DNA of 64,000 nucleotides from Cognatundibacterium curvum. Lineage in GTDB: Bacteria > Pseudomonadota > Gammaproteobacteria > Burkholderiales > Burkholderiaceae_D. Below, in pieces: positions 1-8,084 of this stretch (its first letter is position 1; every line of letters begins with the position of its first letter). Where the stretch lies: positions 124,001 to 188,000 of the forward strand of contig NZ_JACOGD010000004.1 of assembly GCF_014284235.1 (NCBI RefSeq), written 5' to 3'. A program made the position numbers and the translations under genes. The notes below the pieces were generated by a model, which was given only the letters and a program-made list of their open reading frames with translations, did not search any database and was not told where the DNA came from.

Positions 1-81
1 ATCCACACCTTCGGCCACAGCGACCGATGTACCACCTGCGATCAACAAACCTGCCACTGCCAGTTTCAAGAATTTTTTCAT
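1..81 (-). CDS. Exported protein, N-terminal fragment only (runs off the left edge)
   Basis: The reverse strand from 81 reads 27 codons without a stop and is cut by the window edge. They encode a lysine-rich start (MKKFLK), a hydrophobic core and a small-residue region ending VAVAEG, which is a typical Sec signal peptide. A purine-rich AAGGGG lies just ahead of the ATG. The mature part is outside the window, so no function can be given beyond export to the periplasm or beyond. Confidence 0.75.
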   Translation of the reverse strand, partial: MKKFLKLAVAGLLIAGGTSVAVAEGVD

Positions 82-318
82 GACGTCCCCTTCAACGAAT
101 AAGCAAAACTATTTTGCTTGAAGCAACTAATTCTAATGAAGAGATTTGTAAATGCAAAGCACAGATTTGCAATCAGAACGAAAAAATAAATAGCATTTCC
201 GTACGGAAATTTAATTATTTACGTCAGCCTTCTTTTTGTGTTTATGAGAACGAAATTGCCAACTCTTCTAGGTGCGTTGTGATATTTTTAGCACAAATGA
301 AAATGTCTGGAGAATACG
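82..318. other. AT-rich divergent intergenic region
   Basis: This gap separates the leftward exported protein from the rightward secreted hypothetical and must hold both promoters. It is markedly AT-rich. A 70-codon frame beginning at a TTG at 114 runs through it into the next gene. It lacks a ribosome binding site and looks like chance, so it is not annotated. Confidence 0.5.
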
Positions 319-888
319 ATGAATAGGTTAGTTTTGCTGAGAGGAATTTTAGTTCCATTGTTACTAACTCCAACATTCGTTAGTGCTCATGAAGAAACTG
401 TAATTGAATGTACTGGCACTATTAAAGGTCGCGGGATAAATGCCCCAAAAGATATATTTATACCAAGTGAAGAAAAAATTACCCAACGGTATCTGATCGG
501 TCGGGACTATATCAAAATCCCAATCGATGGCGCGACCAAAGACATGACGCTCAATTTATGCAAAGCCAATACGAGTCATTACCAGTTTGCATACAACTGC
601 AAAATTACCAATAAACAACAATTCATTATCGACTGGTTAAATGAAAAAGATTTGGATCCAAGTTCCAGCACATTCTTTAAAAAATATTTAGACAAACCAA
701 ATTCAGTCCTTGGTGACCGATTCATTTCATTAGACCGCATCAATTTAAGCGTCAATGATGAAGACTATTCTGTACATAGTCGTACAGACGCCAAATTAAT
801 AAACAAAGAAATACACTCGAACACACAAACCTATTTTATTGTTGATGAGTTTAGGGGCAATTGCAAAAAACTACAGCCAAAGCTATAA
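319..888 (+). CDS. Secreted hypothetical protein, AT-rich
   Basis: I do not recognise this 189-residue protein. It begins with a clear signal peptide (hydrophobic residues about 4-22, likely cleavage after FVSA-H). The mature part is polar, with cysteines in the contexts IECTG, NLCKA, YNCK and GNCK that could form two disulfides in the periplasm. The start is supported by GGAG nine bases upstream of the ATG at 319. Base composition is much more AT-rich than the genes that follow, which suggests transfer or low expression. No domain or catalytic motif is visible. The gene stands alone, followed by a leftward peptidase gene. Confidence 0.7.
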   Translation: MNRLVLLRGILVPLLLTPTFVSAHEETVIECTGTIKGRGINAPKDIFIPSEEKITQRYLIGRDYIKIPIDGATKDMTLNLCKANTSHYQFAYNCKITNKQQFIIDWLNEKDLDPSSSTFFKKYLDKPNSVLGDRFISLDRINLSVNDEDYSVHSRTDAKLINKEIHSNTQTYFIVDEFRGNCKKLQPKL

Positions 889-974
889 ATTTTCAATCGG
901 AGAGCAACCAAATCTGGCCGAATCACTCCCCGATAATCACATACTTGCGAACAGTATTAAATTCAAAAAAATAA

Positions 975-2681
975 TTACAACACGCGATACACCGGATAGC
1001 GGTTCCACTCCGGTTCACGGTAACGCTGGCAATGGGTAAAGATGAAATCCAGCACCGCTTCCTGATTATTTAACAGCTCAGGATGGGCACTCTTCCAGGC
1101 CTCAAATGCGGCGCGGGTTTCCGGCTCATCGCGCAGAATTTCTGCGGCGCTGTCTTCAAACACATAATCCGAATACGCTTCTTTTTTCTCCAGCACGCTG
1201 TTGAAAAAGCCCCAGCGGAACAGGCTGTCATGCGCTTGCGGTTCCAGCGTTTCCATCACATAGCGCGCCTGATCCTGATGCAGATGCACCAGATAATCAC
1301 CGGCTTCGGCATGCAGGGTTTCCATGCTGCTGCGCAGTTCCAGCTGATCGTGGAACATATGTCCCTCATACGCATGTGCACGGGTTTGTACGCTTTGTAT
1401 GCGATATACCTGCACTGACATTTCCTGATCAGCGCTGAGTCGTTCAACCTGCACGCCATTCCATTGCAGACGCTCGATCACATGACGCCAGGCTTGCGGA
1501 ATCAGATAAGCGCGTGGACGCTGCACCACGACATCGGCCACGAAGCGGTTGAAATATGGGATAGGCTTTTGCCAGGGCTGATTGCGGTCATACGACAGGC
1601 GCGTGTAATTGCCGATTACGCTGGGGCTGTACACGGCCTGGTAGCCACTGAATAAAAAGCTCGCTGGCTGGGTATGATCTGCACGCCATTTGACTGCCAC
1701 CTGTGGCTGGCTGGCAGCCGCTGCCCGTGCTTCGCGGCGCAGACGCTGAATTTCGCTGCCATGGCTGACCGTGAAAGCCAGCACACTGTCGACCAGCGCG
1801 CGCATGGATTCATAACGATCGGCGTAGGGCTTGAGCATATGCGTTTCCGGCATGAAGCCTATAGTGTGATGCAAGGCGGCATAGCCAGTCGAAAAGCGCG
1901 GCGTTTCCAGAAAATCCTCGATACCGTGATCCGGAATATCTTTGACCGGATTCACATACGGGCAAGTCGGCCAGCCACGCTGCGTCATATCGGCATAAAT
2001 CGCTGGCAGCATAGTCTGGCTCAGGAAAGGGCCGAGGCCATAACCGAGTTTATCGGCCTGAGTTTGTATCAGCGTCATGGTGTATGCATAATCCGCGCCA
2101 TTCGAAGTATGGGTATCCACCATCACATCCGGGCTCCAGGCGCTGAAAAAGCGGTTGAATACCTGGGCATTCAGGCTGTCGCATTTGATGAAATCGCGGT
2201 TCAGATCCAGATGCAGGCTATTGCCACGGAAGCCAAAACTCTCAGGCCCATCCTGATTCACACGCGAGGTATTCTGACGGTTTTTACTGCCATCCACGTT
2301 ATACATAGGGATGAACAAAAATACTGTAGAACCAAGCGCAGCGCGGCGGGTGGCATCGGTACAAAAATCGCGCACCAGCGCCATACAGCCATCAACACCT
2401 TCCGGCTCACCCGGATGGATGCCGTTATTATTGAAAAAAACTGTGCGGCCCGCTGCCTTTAACTGCGCGCGGTCGAACACGCCATCTGCAGTGACCACAC
2501 CGGCGTGAATAGGACGGCCGGAATCAGACTGACCGATTTCAAAAAAATGCAGCGCCTGCGGGAATTGCTGCGCCAGTCTTTGATAAAAGGCGATGCAGTC
2601 TTCCCACTGTGTCGTCTGGTTGCGGTTGCCCGCTTCGTACGGGGTGATCCAGTCAGGATGCGCGGTATGATTATTGCTCAT
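975..2681 (-). CDS. M14-family zinc carboxypeptidase
   Basis: Predicted zinc metallopeptidase of the M14 (carboxypeptidase A) fold, 568 residues from the ATG at 2681. The zinc site is visible as H89-x-x-E92 in GIHPGEPEG and H191 in VDTHTSNG. E279 in MPETHML is the likely catalytic glutamate, and a NRDF motif near 160 matches the substrate-binding arginine region of the family. The reading frame extends 44 codons further upstream, but that part is Arg/Phe-rich, overlaps the promoter side of the next gene and looks untranslated. No convincing signal peptide is seen, so a cytoplasmic location is likely. The real substrate is unknown; M14 members of this size often act on peptides or peptidoglycan-derived peptides. 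Confidence 0.85.
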   Translation of the reverse strand: MSNNHTAHPDWITPYEAGNRNQTTQWEDCIAFYQRLAQQFPQALHFFEIGQSDSGRPIHAGVVTADGVFDRAQLKAAGRTVFFNNNGIHPGEPEGVDGCMALVRDFCTDATRRAALGSTVFLFIPMYNVDGSKNRQNTSRVNQDGPESFGFRGNSLHLDLNRDFIKCDSLNAQVFNRFFSAWSPDVMVDTHTSNGADYAYTMTLIQTQADKLGYGLGPFLSQTMLPAIYADMTQRGWPTCPYVNPVKDIPDHGIEDFLETPRFSTGYAALHHTIGFMPETHMLKPYADRYESMRALVDSVLAFTVSHGSEIQRLRREARAAAASQPQVAVKWRADHTQPASFLFSGYQAVYSPSVIGNYTRLSYDRNQPWQKPIPYFNRFVADVVVQRPRAYLIPQAWRHVIERLQWNGVQVERLSADQEMSVQVYRIQSVQTRAHAYEGHMFHDQLELRSSMETLHAEAGDYLVHLHQDQARYVMETLEPQAHDSLFRWGFFNSVLEKKEAYSDYVFEDSAAEILRDEPETRAAFEAWKSAHPELLNNQEAVLDFIFTHCQRYREPEWNRYPVYRVL

Positions 2682-2825
2682 GATGGTAAGTTCGCAAGAG
2701 GCAGAAAACCCAGATTCTAGCCCAGATCGGCAAGCCTCAAGGGATTGAAACAGGAAAGTCTGCGCAGGCCGGAACAGGCGTGGCATACTGAGCGCAAAAA
2801 AAAATCTGACCACGGAGACTGCCGC

Positions 2826-3914
2826 ATGACCGATGCCAAATTACAGCAATTAAAAGCCAGCTGCCACACGATATTACCCGGCCACGCCCTGCCCTCACCC
2901 GCACAAAGTTTTGCAGACATGGCCGCCTGGTGTGAACAGCATCAGATCAGCCATGATGTGTATGGTGAAGGTGAACTGATCCAGTCTTTCGAACAGAAAA
3001 TCGCTGACCTGCTGGGCATGGAAGCTGGTTTATTCTGCATCAGCGGCACCATGGCGCAAGTGACGGCCTTGCGCCTGGCCTGTGAAGAACGCGGCAGCCC
3101 ACTGGTTGCGCTACACCCGAGCTCGCACATTCTGGTGCATGAACGCGCCAATTTTCAAACCCTGCAGCACTTCACCGCGCTCCACACCGGCAATCCTTAC
3201 CGACCCTGGGGCGTGGCGGATTTGCAGGCGCATGCCGAACAGATTTCGGCGGCTCAATATGAATTGCCTATGCGTGAAATTGGCGGCCAGTTACCTGACT
3301 GGGAAGCACTGAACGCGGTCAAGGCGTATTGCCGGAAACAGGATATCCATCTGCATATGGACGGTGCGCGGCTGTGGGAAGCGGCGGCGGGCTATGCGCG
3401 TCCATTGCACGAAATTGCGGCTGGTTTTGACAGCGTCTACGTATCGTTTTACAAGGGCATAGGTGGTATGGCGGGCGCCATGTTGTTAGGCCGCCCGGAT
3501 TTTTTGGCGAAAGCAAAAGTCTGGATGCACCGTCAGGGCGGCAATGTATTCCGCCGCACCCCGTATGTGGTGGCGGCTGCCATGCAATTCGATGCCAGAC
3601 TGGCTGCGATGCCGGCCTGCCTGCACCGAACCCGGCAGTTATATGCGATGCTGCAAGCCTATCCAACGCTGATCTGCAATCCGGCGCAGCCGCAAGTAAA
3701 TATGCTGCATCTGTACTTGCCGGTGGACAGAGAGCGCGCTATTGCCTGGCGCAATCAGGTCGCAGCGGAACACGGTATCTGGCTGTTCAATCAGGCGGTA
3801 CACACGGCACTGCCACAGCAATGCATGTTTGAATGGGTTGTCGGCGACCAGTTGCTGAATTTGCCGGATGCGCAGTTAGCGCAGGCTTTGCAGTTGCTGG
3901 CTCAGTTGACATAG
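2826..3914 (+). CDS. Threonine aldolase family PLP enzyme (beta-eliminating lyase fold)
   Basis: A 362-residue fold-type I PLP enzyme. The aspartate that holds the pyridine nitrogen is in HLHMDGARLWEA (D179, with R182). The Schiff-base lysine is K210 in SFYKGIGGMAGA. This combination is typical of low-specificity L-threonine aldolases, which split threonine or allo-threonine to glycine and acetaldehyde. The family also contains alanine racemase-like and other lyases, so the exact substrate is inferred. The ATG at 2826 was preferred to upstream starts because GGAG lies nine bases before it and homology-like sequence begins there. It is divergent from the M14 peptidase gene. Confidence 0.8.
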   Translation: MTDAKLQQLKASCHTILPGHALPSPAQSFADMAAWCEQHQISHDVYGEGELIQSFEQKIADLLGMEAGLFCISGTMAQVTALRLACEERGSPLVALHPSSHILVHERANFQTLQHFTALHTGNPYRPWGVADLQAHAEQISAAQYELPMREIGGQLPDWEALNAVKAYCRKQDIHLHMDGARLWEAAAGYARPLHEIAAGFDSVYVSFYKGIGGMAGAMLLGRPDFLAKAKVWMHRQGGNVFRRTPYVVAAAMQFDARLAAMPACLHRTRQLYAMLQAYPTLICNPAQPQVNMLHLYLPVDRERAIAWRNQVAAEHGIWLFNQAVHTALPQQCMFEWVVGDQLLNLPDAQLAQALQLLAQLT

Positions 3915-3951
3915 ATAGCAGAGGTGGCCAGCCTGCACAGTTTTACAGACA

Positions 3952-5289
3952 TCAGGCCGGTGGCGGCTCTGCTATCAGACTGAGTACGCGTTTGCGCACG
4001 AAGTCGATATGACTGCGCAAGCCGTATAGCTCTTCGGCGTAGGATAAGGGAATGCTGATGCGGTTGACCTTATCCTCGATCTCATCCAGCCGGCTCAGTT
4101 GCTGTTGCAGCAGCTGAGTACGTCCAGTCGGCGGCAACTCGTCCATCACCTGCTCCACCAGACGTAACTGGCCATACCAGCGGTACACACGCGAACGGAT
4201 ACGCCACACATACAGCGGCGGAATAATTTTCGACAGTGGCAATAACAAGGCACCAAGCGCCACGATCACAAACCACATACGCTCGATGAAATTCGCAATC
4301 CAGAAAGGCAGATAACGCTGCAGTACCGGTATGCCATGCTGATAGAATTTTTCGGCATCCGCCGAGACCGGAATTTCGGTATAACGATCTGAAGGGAATT
4401 CAGCGCGATGGCTGAGCCAGTCGGCGCGGCTATGGATTTTCTGTGCGGCTTGCAGCAGCAAGGCGATCAGCGCCGGATGCAGGCTTTCATGCGCAACCAG
4501 GGTCACCGTCGGCGAGATCAGATGATAATCGCGCGCCGGAATATCTTTGCCGATATCAATCATGCCGCGCGCCAGCGTGACCTGGGACAGATAGGGAAAA
4601 CGGCGGGTATAGGCTTCGGCCTGCACGAAATCAAACAGGCGTATGCCGCTGCTTTGCATCAGCCTTAGCACCAGCGGCGAATCGCTGCCTGCGCTGAGTA
4701 CCAGCACATCGGTGTCACCGCGTAGCAAGGCCTCAGCCGCATCCTGATCGGGTGAGCGCTGTATCTGCACATCGGCTTCCTGCAAATGATTGGCCGCCAG
4801 TATCTGGCTGAAAATACGCCCTATGCCATTGCCCTCCGCGCCCAGATTGATGCGCTTGCCTTTAAACTGACTGAGATTGCTGAGTTCCTGACGCGAACGG
4901 TAAAACACCCAGATTGGTTCGTAAAACAGACTGCCCAAAGAGATCAGGCCCTGCTCCTGTGCACTGTCAGGATCGGTGGAACCGCTACGCACGAAGCCGA
5001 CTTCGATTTGCGAATCCGGACTGCGGATGCGGTCAAAATTTTCCTGTGAACCTTCTGAAGTCTGCAGCCGCAAAGTGATCTTATTTTTTGCCAGCTCCTG
5101 CGCATACAACTGCGCAAAGCGTGCATAGGCGCTGTTGGCCGGGCCGGTCGACATATCGATCACACGCGGTGGTGCCGGGTCCACCAGCCAGTAAGCGAGG
5201 CCGCACACCACGACTGCTGTCAGAATGAAGGGCAAAGCCGCCAGCAATAAGGCGCGCAGCGAAAACAGGGTGAATTTAATTTTCTGCAT
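3952..5289 (-). CDS. TAXI-family TRAP transporter solute receptor, membrane-anchored
   Basis: A 445-residue protein with an N-terminal transmembrane or uncleaved signal segment (about 12-36) and a periplasmic TAXI domain (DMSTGPANSAYARFAQLYA and later GSQENFDRI). A second strongly hydrophobic segment near residues 335-360 is followed by a basic, helical cytoplasmic tail. TAXI receptors bind small carboxylates such as glutamate for TRAP transport. Here no DctM or DctQ permease gene is adjacent. The receptor would be tethered by two helices, with a cytoplasmic tail that could signal or contact a partner. It lies 45 bases downstream of the CinA-like gene on the same strand and is probably cotranscribed with it. 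Confidence 0.8.
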   Translation of the reverse strand: MQKIKFTLFSLRALLLAALPFILTAVVVCGLAYWLVDPAPPRVIDMSTGPANSAYARFAQLYAQELAKNKITLRLQTSEGSQENFDRIRSPDSQIEVGFVRSGSTDPDSAQEQGLISLGSLFYEPIWVFYRSRQELSNLSQFKGKRINLGAEGNGIGRIFSQILAANHLQEADVQIQRSPDQDAAEALLRGDTDVLVLSAGSDSPLVLRLMQSSGIRLFDFVQAEAYTRRFPYLSQVTLARGMIDIGKDIPARDYHLISPTVTLVAHESLHPALIALLLQAAQKIHSRADWLSHRAEFPSDRYTEIPVSADAEKFYQHGIPVLQRYLPFWIANFIERMWFVIVALGALLLPLSKIIPPLYVWRIRSRVYRWYGQLRLVEQVMDELPPTGRTQLLQQQLSRLDEIEDKVNRISIPLSYAEELYGLRSHIDFVRKRVLSLIAEPPPA

Positions 5290-5334
5290 CAGTCCAGATC
5301 AGTTTATGTGGTGCGCACAGTCTGATCAGCCTGA

Positions 5335-6138
5335 TCAGTCTTTAGCCTGCAAAGGCGCTGGCACATATTCAGACTGCAGCGCATCGAGGCCGCTTAACAT
5401 CACCTGAAAAGCCGCATCCACTTGTTGTGGATCGCCCTTCACGCCCAGCTCGATATGACGGCGTTCTGTCGCGGTCGCCACGCTGGGCAGACTGAAGATT
5501 TTTATCAAAGGAAAATCCTGCTCCAGCTGTTCCATCAGCGGTGTCAGTACAGATTCGATGGCGTCGTACACCAGCACCGCTTTTTCTGCTTTTGGCTGTT
5601 GATGGAACAGGTGCGGATAATGGGTATCCAGCACCCAGTCTATCATCGGCCAGGCCATCACCGGAAAGCCGGGCACGAAGTAATGGTGTTGAATCGCAAA
5701 GCCGGGGATATTGTTGTAAGGGTTAGGAATCAGCGCCGCGCCCTGCGGGAATTCGCCCATCTTCAGCCGCTGCAAATTGTCCGGGCTGTCCAGATCCACA
5801 GTCTGTCCGGCCTCGGCCGCCATGCTCTGTATGCGTTGCTGTATGCAGACTTTAGCCTCAGGATGCAGAACAATAGGCAAATCCAGCGCAGCCGCTGCAC
5901 ATTGACGGGTATGGTCATCCGGCGTGGCACCGATGCCGCCAGTCGAAAACACAATGTCACCCGAGGCGAAACTACGCCGCAGAGTCGCGATGATGCGCTC
6001 AGGCTGATCGCCCACATATTCCGCCCAGTCGAGTTGCAGACCGCGTTGCTGCAGGCTTGCGATCACGCGGCTTAAATGTTTGTCCTGCCGTTTGCCGGAT
6101 AAGATTTCATCGCCGATGATAATTACACCAAAGCCCAT
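5335..6138 (-). CDS. Molybdopterin-binding (MoaB/Mog, CinA-N-like) domain protein
   Basis: A 267-residue protein that begins directly with the MoaB/Mog-type fold seen at the N terminus of CinA (GVIIIGDEILSGKRQDKH). The second signature is FSTGGIGATPDDHT. The deamidase domain found at the C terminus of full-length CinA is missing, so this is a stand-alone CinA-N type protein. The family is linked to pyrophosphatase action on damaged nucleotides, such as ADP-ribose, in full-length CinA. The function of stand-alone forms is unsettled. GGAG seven bases before the ATG supports the start. It probably shares a transcript with the TAXI receptor downstream. Confidence 0.85.
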   Translation of the reverse strand: MGFGVIIIGDEILSGKRQDKHLSRVIASLQQRGLQLDWAEYVGDQPERIIATLRRSFASGDIVFSTGGIGATPDDHTRQCAAAALDLPIVLHPEAKVCIQQRIQSMAAEAGQTVDLDSPDNLQRLKMGEFPQGAALIPNPYNNIPGFAIQHHYFVPGFPVMAWPMIDWVLDTHYPHLFHQQPKAEKAVLVYDAIESVLTPLMEQLEQDFPLIKIFSLPSVATATERRHIELGVKGDPQQVDAAFQVMLSGLDALQSEYVPAPLQAKD

Positions 6139-6154
6139 ATTGTCTCCGCCCTGT

Positions 6155-6178
6155 CAGTTATTCAATCAGTTATTCAAT
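6155..6178. repeat. Perfect tandem duplication of a 12-bp unit
   Basis: CAGTTATTCAAT occurs twice head to tail in the 63-base spacer between the EI24 gene and the CinA-like gene, followed by a partial third copy (CAGTTAAG, then CAGTCAAT). It sits where it could affect the untranslated leader of the CinA-like gene. It may be only a slippage product. Confidence 0.7.
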
Positions 6179-6201
6179 CGGTCAGTTAAGCAGTCAATCT
6201 C

Positions 6202-7107
6202 TTAATTGCGGATAGCCGGAAACGCTGGTTTGCTGGCCGGACCGTTGGTGGCCTCGTCGCCTGTGTCTGGCTTGCGGCTATCCAGCCTGGTATCGAGCAC
6301 CGGTTCCTGCTTACGCCGGTAAGCCTGCAAAGCAGCCAGGCAGTAATGCTGAAACCAGAGTCCGGTGAAGACAAACACAAACACATATAACCACACCGCG
6401 ACGCCCGCAATCAGTGGCAATAACAGGAAGGACAAGACCCCGCCCAGCCATAACAGACCAGGCGCTGCGCCAAACAAACCGGCGATGGTACCGATCAGTA
6501 TCAACGACCAGCGATGCTCGCGCACCAGTGCACGGCGCTCATCGGCATCAGCAAAATCCGCCAGCGCATCATAGCTCATCACACGGTAAGTCAGCCAACC
6601 CCAAAGCAGCGGCTGCAGCACCAGGTTCAGCGGCGGCAGAAACATCAGCGGCAGGCTCAGCAACCACAGCAGCAGAAAAATCACAAATGAGCTCATGGAG
6701 TGGGCGATGCTACCCAGCAAAGATCCACCATGTCTGAGTTCCAGCGCAGGATAATGGCGGCTGCTGACATGGCGACCTATCGCAGGCATCGCGAACAGGG
6801 CGATACAACTCAGCGCGGTAAATACCATCAAAGGCAGCAGCAACCACATTGCCAGTAAAGGCACCACCAGCGCCTTAAAGCTCAGCAGTCCGAGCGCCGT
6901 CAGTATTTCACCGGCAGTCTGAAAACTGTTATGGCTGCCTAACCATTGCTGCACAAAATCGATCAGCGCCTGCAGCCCAAAACCAATCACGCAGCCCCAG
7001 ATCACCAGTGCAGCCAGAAACGGCAGCAGCGTGAGCAATAGCATACGATAGTGCAGCTGGGCGGCGACTGCGCGCCCCCAGGCCAGACCGACTGCAGCGA
7101 TATTCAT
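6202..7107 (-). CDS. EI24 domain (CysZ-like) integral membrane protein
   Basis: A 301-residue polytopic membrane protein with four or more hydrophobic blocks (about 22-50, 65-105, 130-165 and 205-250) and a hydrophilic C-terminal tail. The spacing and the segment RHYPALELRHGGSLLGS resemble the EI24/CysZ family. CysZ takes up sulfate, but most EI24 proteins of this order have no proven substrate. Its ATG shares four bases (ATGA) with the stop of the sterol-desaturase-like gene upstream, which implies translational coupling within one operon. Confidence 0.75.
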   Translation of the reverse strand: MNIAAVGLAWGRAVAAQLHYRMLLLTLLPFLAALVIWGCVIGFGLQALIDFVQQWLGSHNSFQTAGEILTALGLLSFKALVVPLLAMWLLLPLMVFTALSCIALFAMPAIGRHVSSRHYPALELRHGGSLLGSIAHSMSSFVIFLLLWLLSLPLMFLPPLNLVLQPLLWGWLTYRVMSYDALADFADADERRALVREHRWSLILIGTIAGLFGAAPGLLWLGGVLSFLLLPLIAGVAVWLYVFVFVFTGLWFQHYCLAALQAYRRKQEPVLDTRLDSRKPDTGDEATNGPASKPAFPAIRN

Positions 7108-8084
7108 GAGTGGTTTTCCTTTTCCAATCCCAGCATACGTTTGATGCCCAGGTATTGCTGAGACCAGAAACCCTGCCCATAGTTTCTGGCGCTGCCTTCC
7201 GGCGCCGGTAACTGATCCCGGATGCCAGTCACGACAAACTCTTTCTGGAATAAGGCGGTACCAAACAGCACATCCCAGACCGGGAACAAGACCGCAAAAT
7301 TATGTCCGCCCAGCGTGCCCTTACCTTCACTTTCATGACCTAAGCCTATCGCATGGTGCAGGCGATGAAAGCGTGGCGACACCAGCAGGTATTCACCGAT
7401 TTTTCCGAAATGGATACGTACATTGGCATGCTGCAGGCTTTGCAGCATTTGCGACGCCATCACCAGCATCACGTACTGACGCGGCTCGACGCCGATCACA
7501 ATCGCAATCACACCCATGTAGATATCGCGGATAAAGTCATCCAGCAAGTGATTGCGGTTATCGCTCCACAGATTCATATTGCGCTGACTATGATGCAGGC
7601 TGTGCAGCCCCCACCACCAATTGAAATGATGCTCGGCGCGGTGGTACCAGTAGTCAAAAAAGTCCAGCACCACCAGGTAAGCCAGGAACAGCAGCGCCGG
7701 GTACTGTAAAAAGCCCGGCCACAGATGCTCCAGATGCAGCGGATTCACCCCCTGCAGATGCAGCAGCGCGGTGATATGGTCCAGCACCGGATCAAGGATG
7801 AAAAACACCGCAATCGAAAACGCACCCAGTCTGTGTAATGCGGTGTAAATGAAATCATTCCAGCGCGCGCGCCGGTCGGTGATCGTATGCACCGGTATCC
7901 AGGCTTCCAGCGGGCGCAATACCAGGTAGAGCACGATCAGTTGCAGCACGCCGAGTACAAACCATTCCACGCCTTCAAAGGCATCTTCTACAAATTCACC
8001 CAGGCCCAGAAAAAACATGGCGGGCTGTACCATGGTTTCGAAAATCCAAGCCTGACTATTGGTCAGCAAATCAGAGACATTCAT
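7104..8084 (-). CDS. Sterol desaturase / fatty acid hydroxylase family di-iron membrane protein
   Basis: A 326-residue membrane protein with the eight-histidine pattern of the FA_hydroxylase family: HRAEHHFNWWWGLHSLHHS and later FHRLHHAIG, ending with GHNFAVLFPVWD. The histidines would bind a di-iron centre at the cytoplasmic face and oxidise a C-H bond of a lipid. Bacterial substrates are mostly unknown; hopanoids, ornithine lipids and ether lipids are candidates. The ATG at 8084 was chosen because it overlaps the stop of the deacetylase gene by one base (TAATG). It also overlaps the EI24 gene downstream by four bases, so the three genes form a tight operon. Confidence 0.85.
   Translation of the reverse strand: MNVSDLLTNSQAWIFETMVQPAMFFLGLGEFVEDAFEGVEWFVLGVLQLIVLYLVLRPLEAWIPVHTITDRRARWNDFIYTALHRLGAFSIAVFFILDPVLDHITALLHLQGVNPLHLEHLWPGFLQYPALLFLAYLVVLDFFDYWYHRAEHHFNWWWGLHSLHHSQRNMNLWSDNRNHLLDDFIRDIYMGVIAIVIGVEPRQYVMLVMASQMLQSLQHANVRIHFGKIGEYLLVSPRFHRLHHAIGLGHESEGKGTLGGHNFAVLFPVWDVLFGTALFQKEFVVTGIRDQLPAPEGSARNYGQGFWSQQYLGIKRMLGLEKENHS

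Noticed and set aside
114..326. 70-codon frame starting with TTG ahead of the secreted hypothetical
   Set aside because: No ribosome binding site, rare start codon, and it overlaps the well-supported start at 319.
1674..2462. Plus-strand open frame of 262 codons
   Set aside because: It lies wholly antisense to the M14 peptidase gene, has no ribosome binding site and no recognisable domain; the opposite strand carries the zinc-binding motifs.
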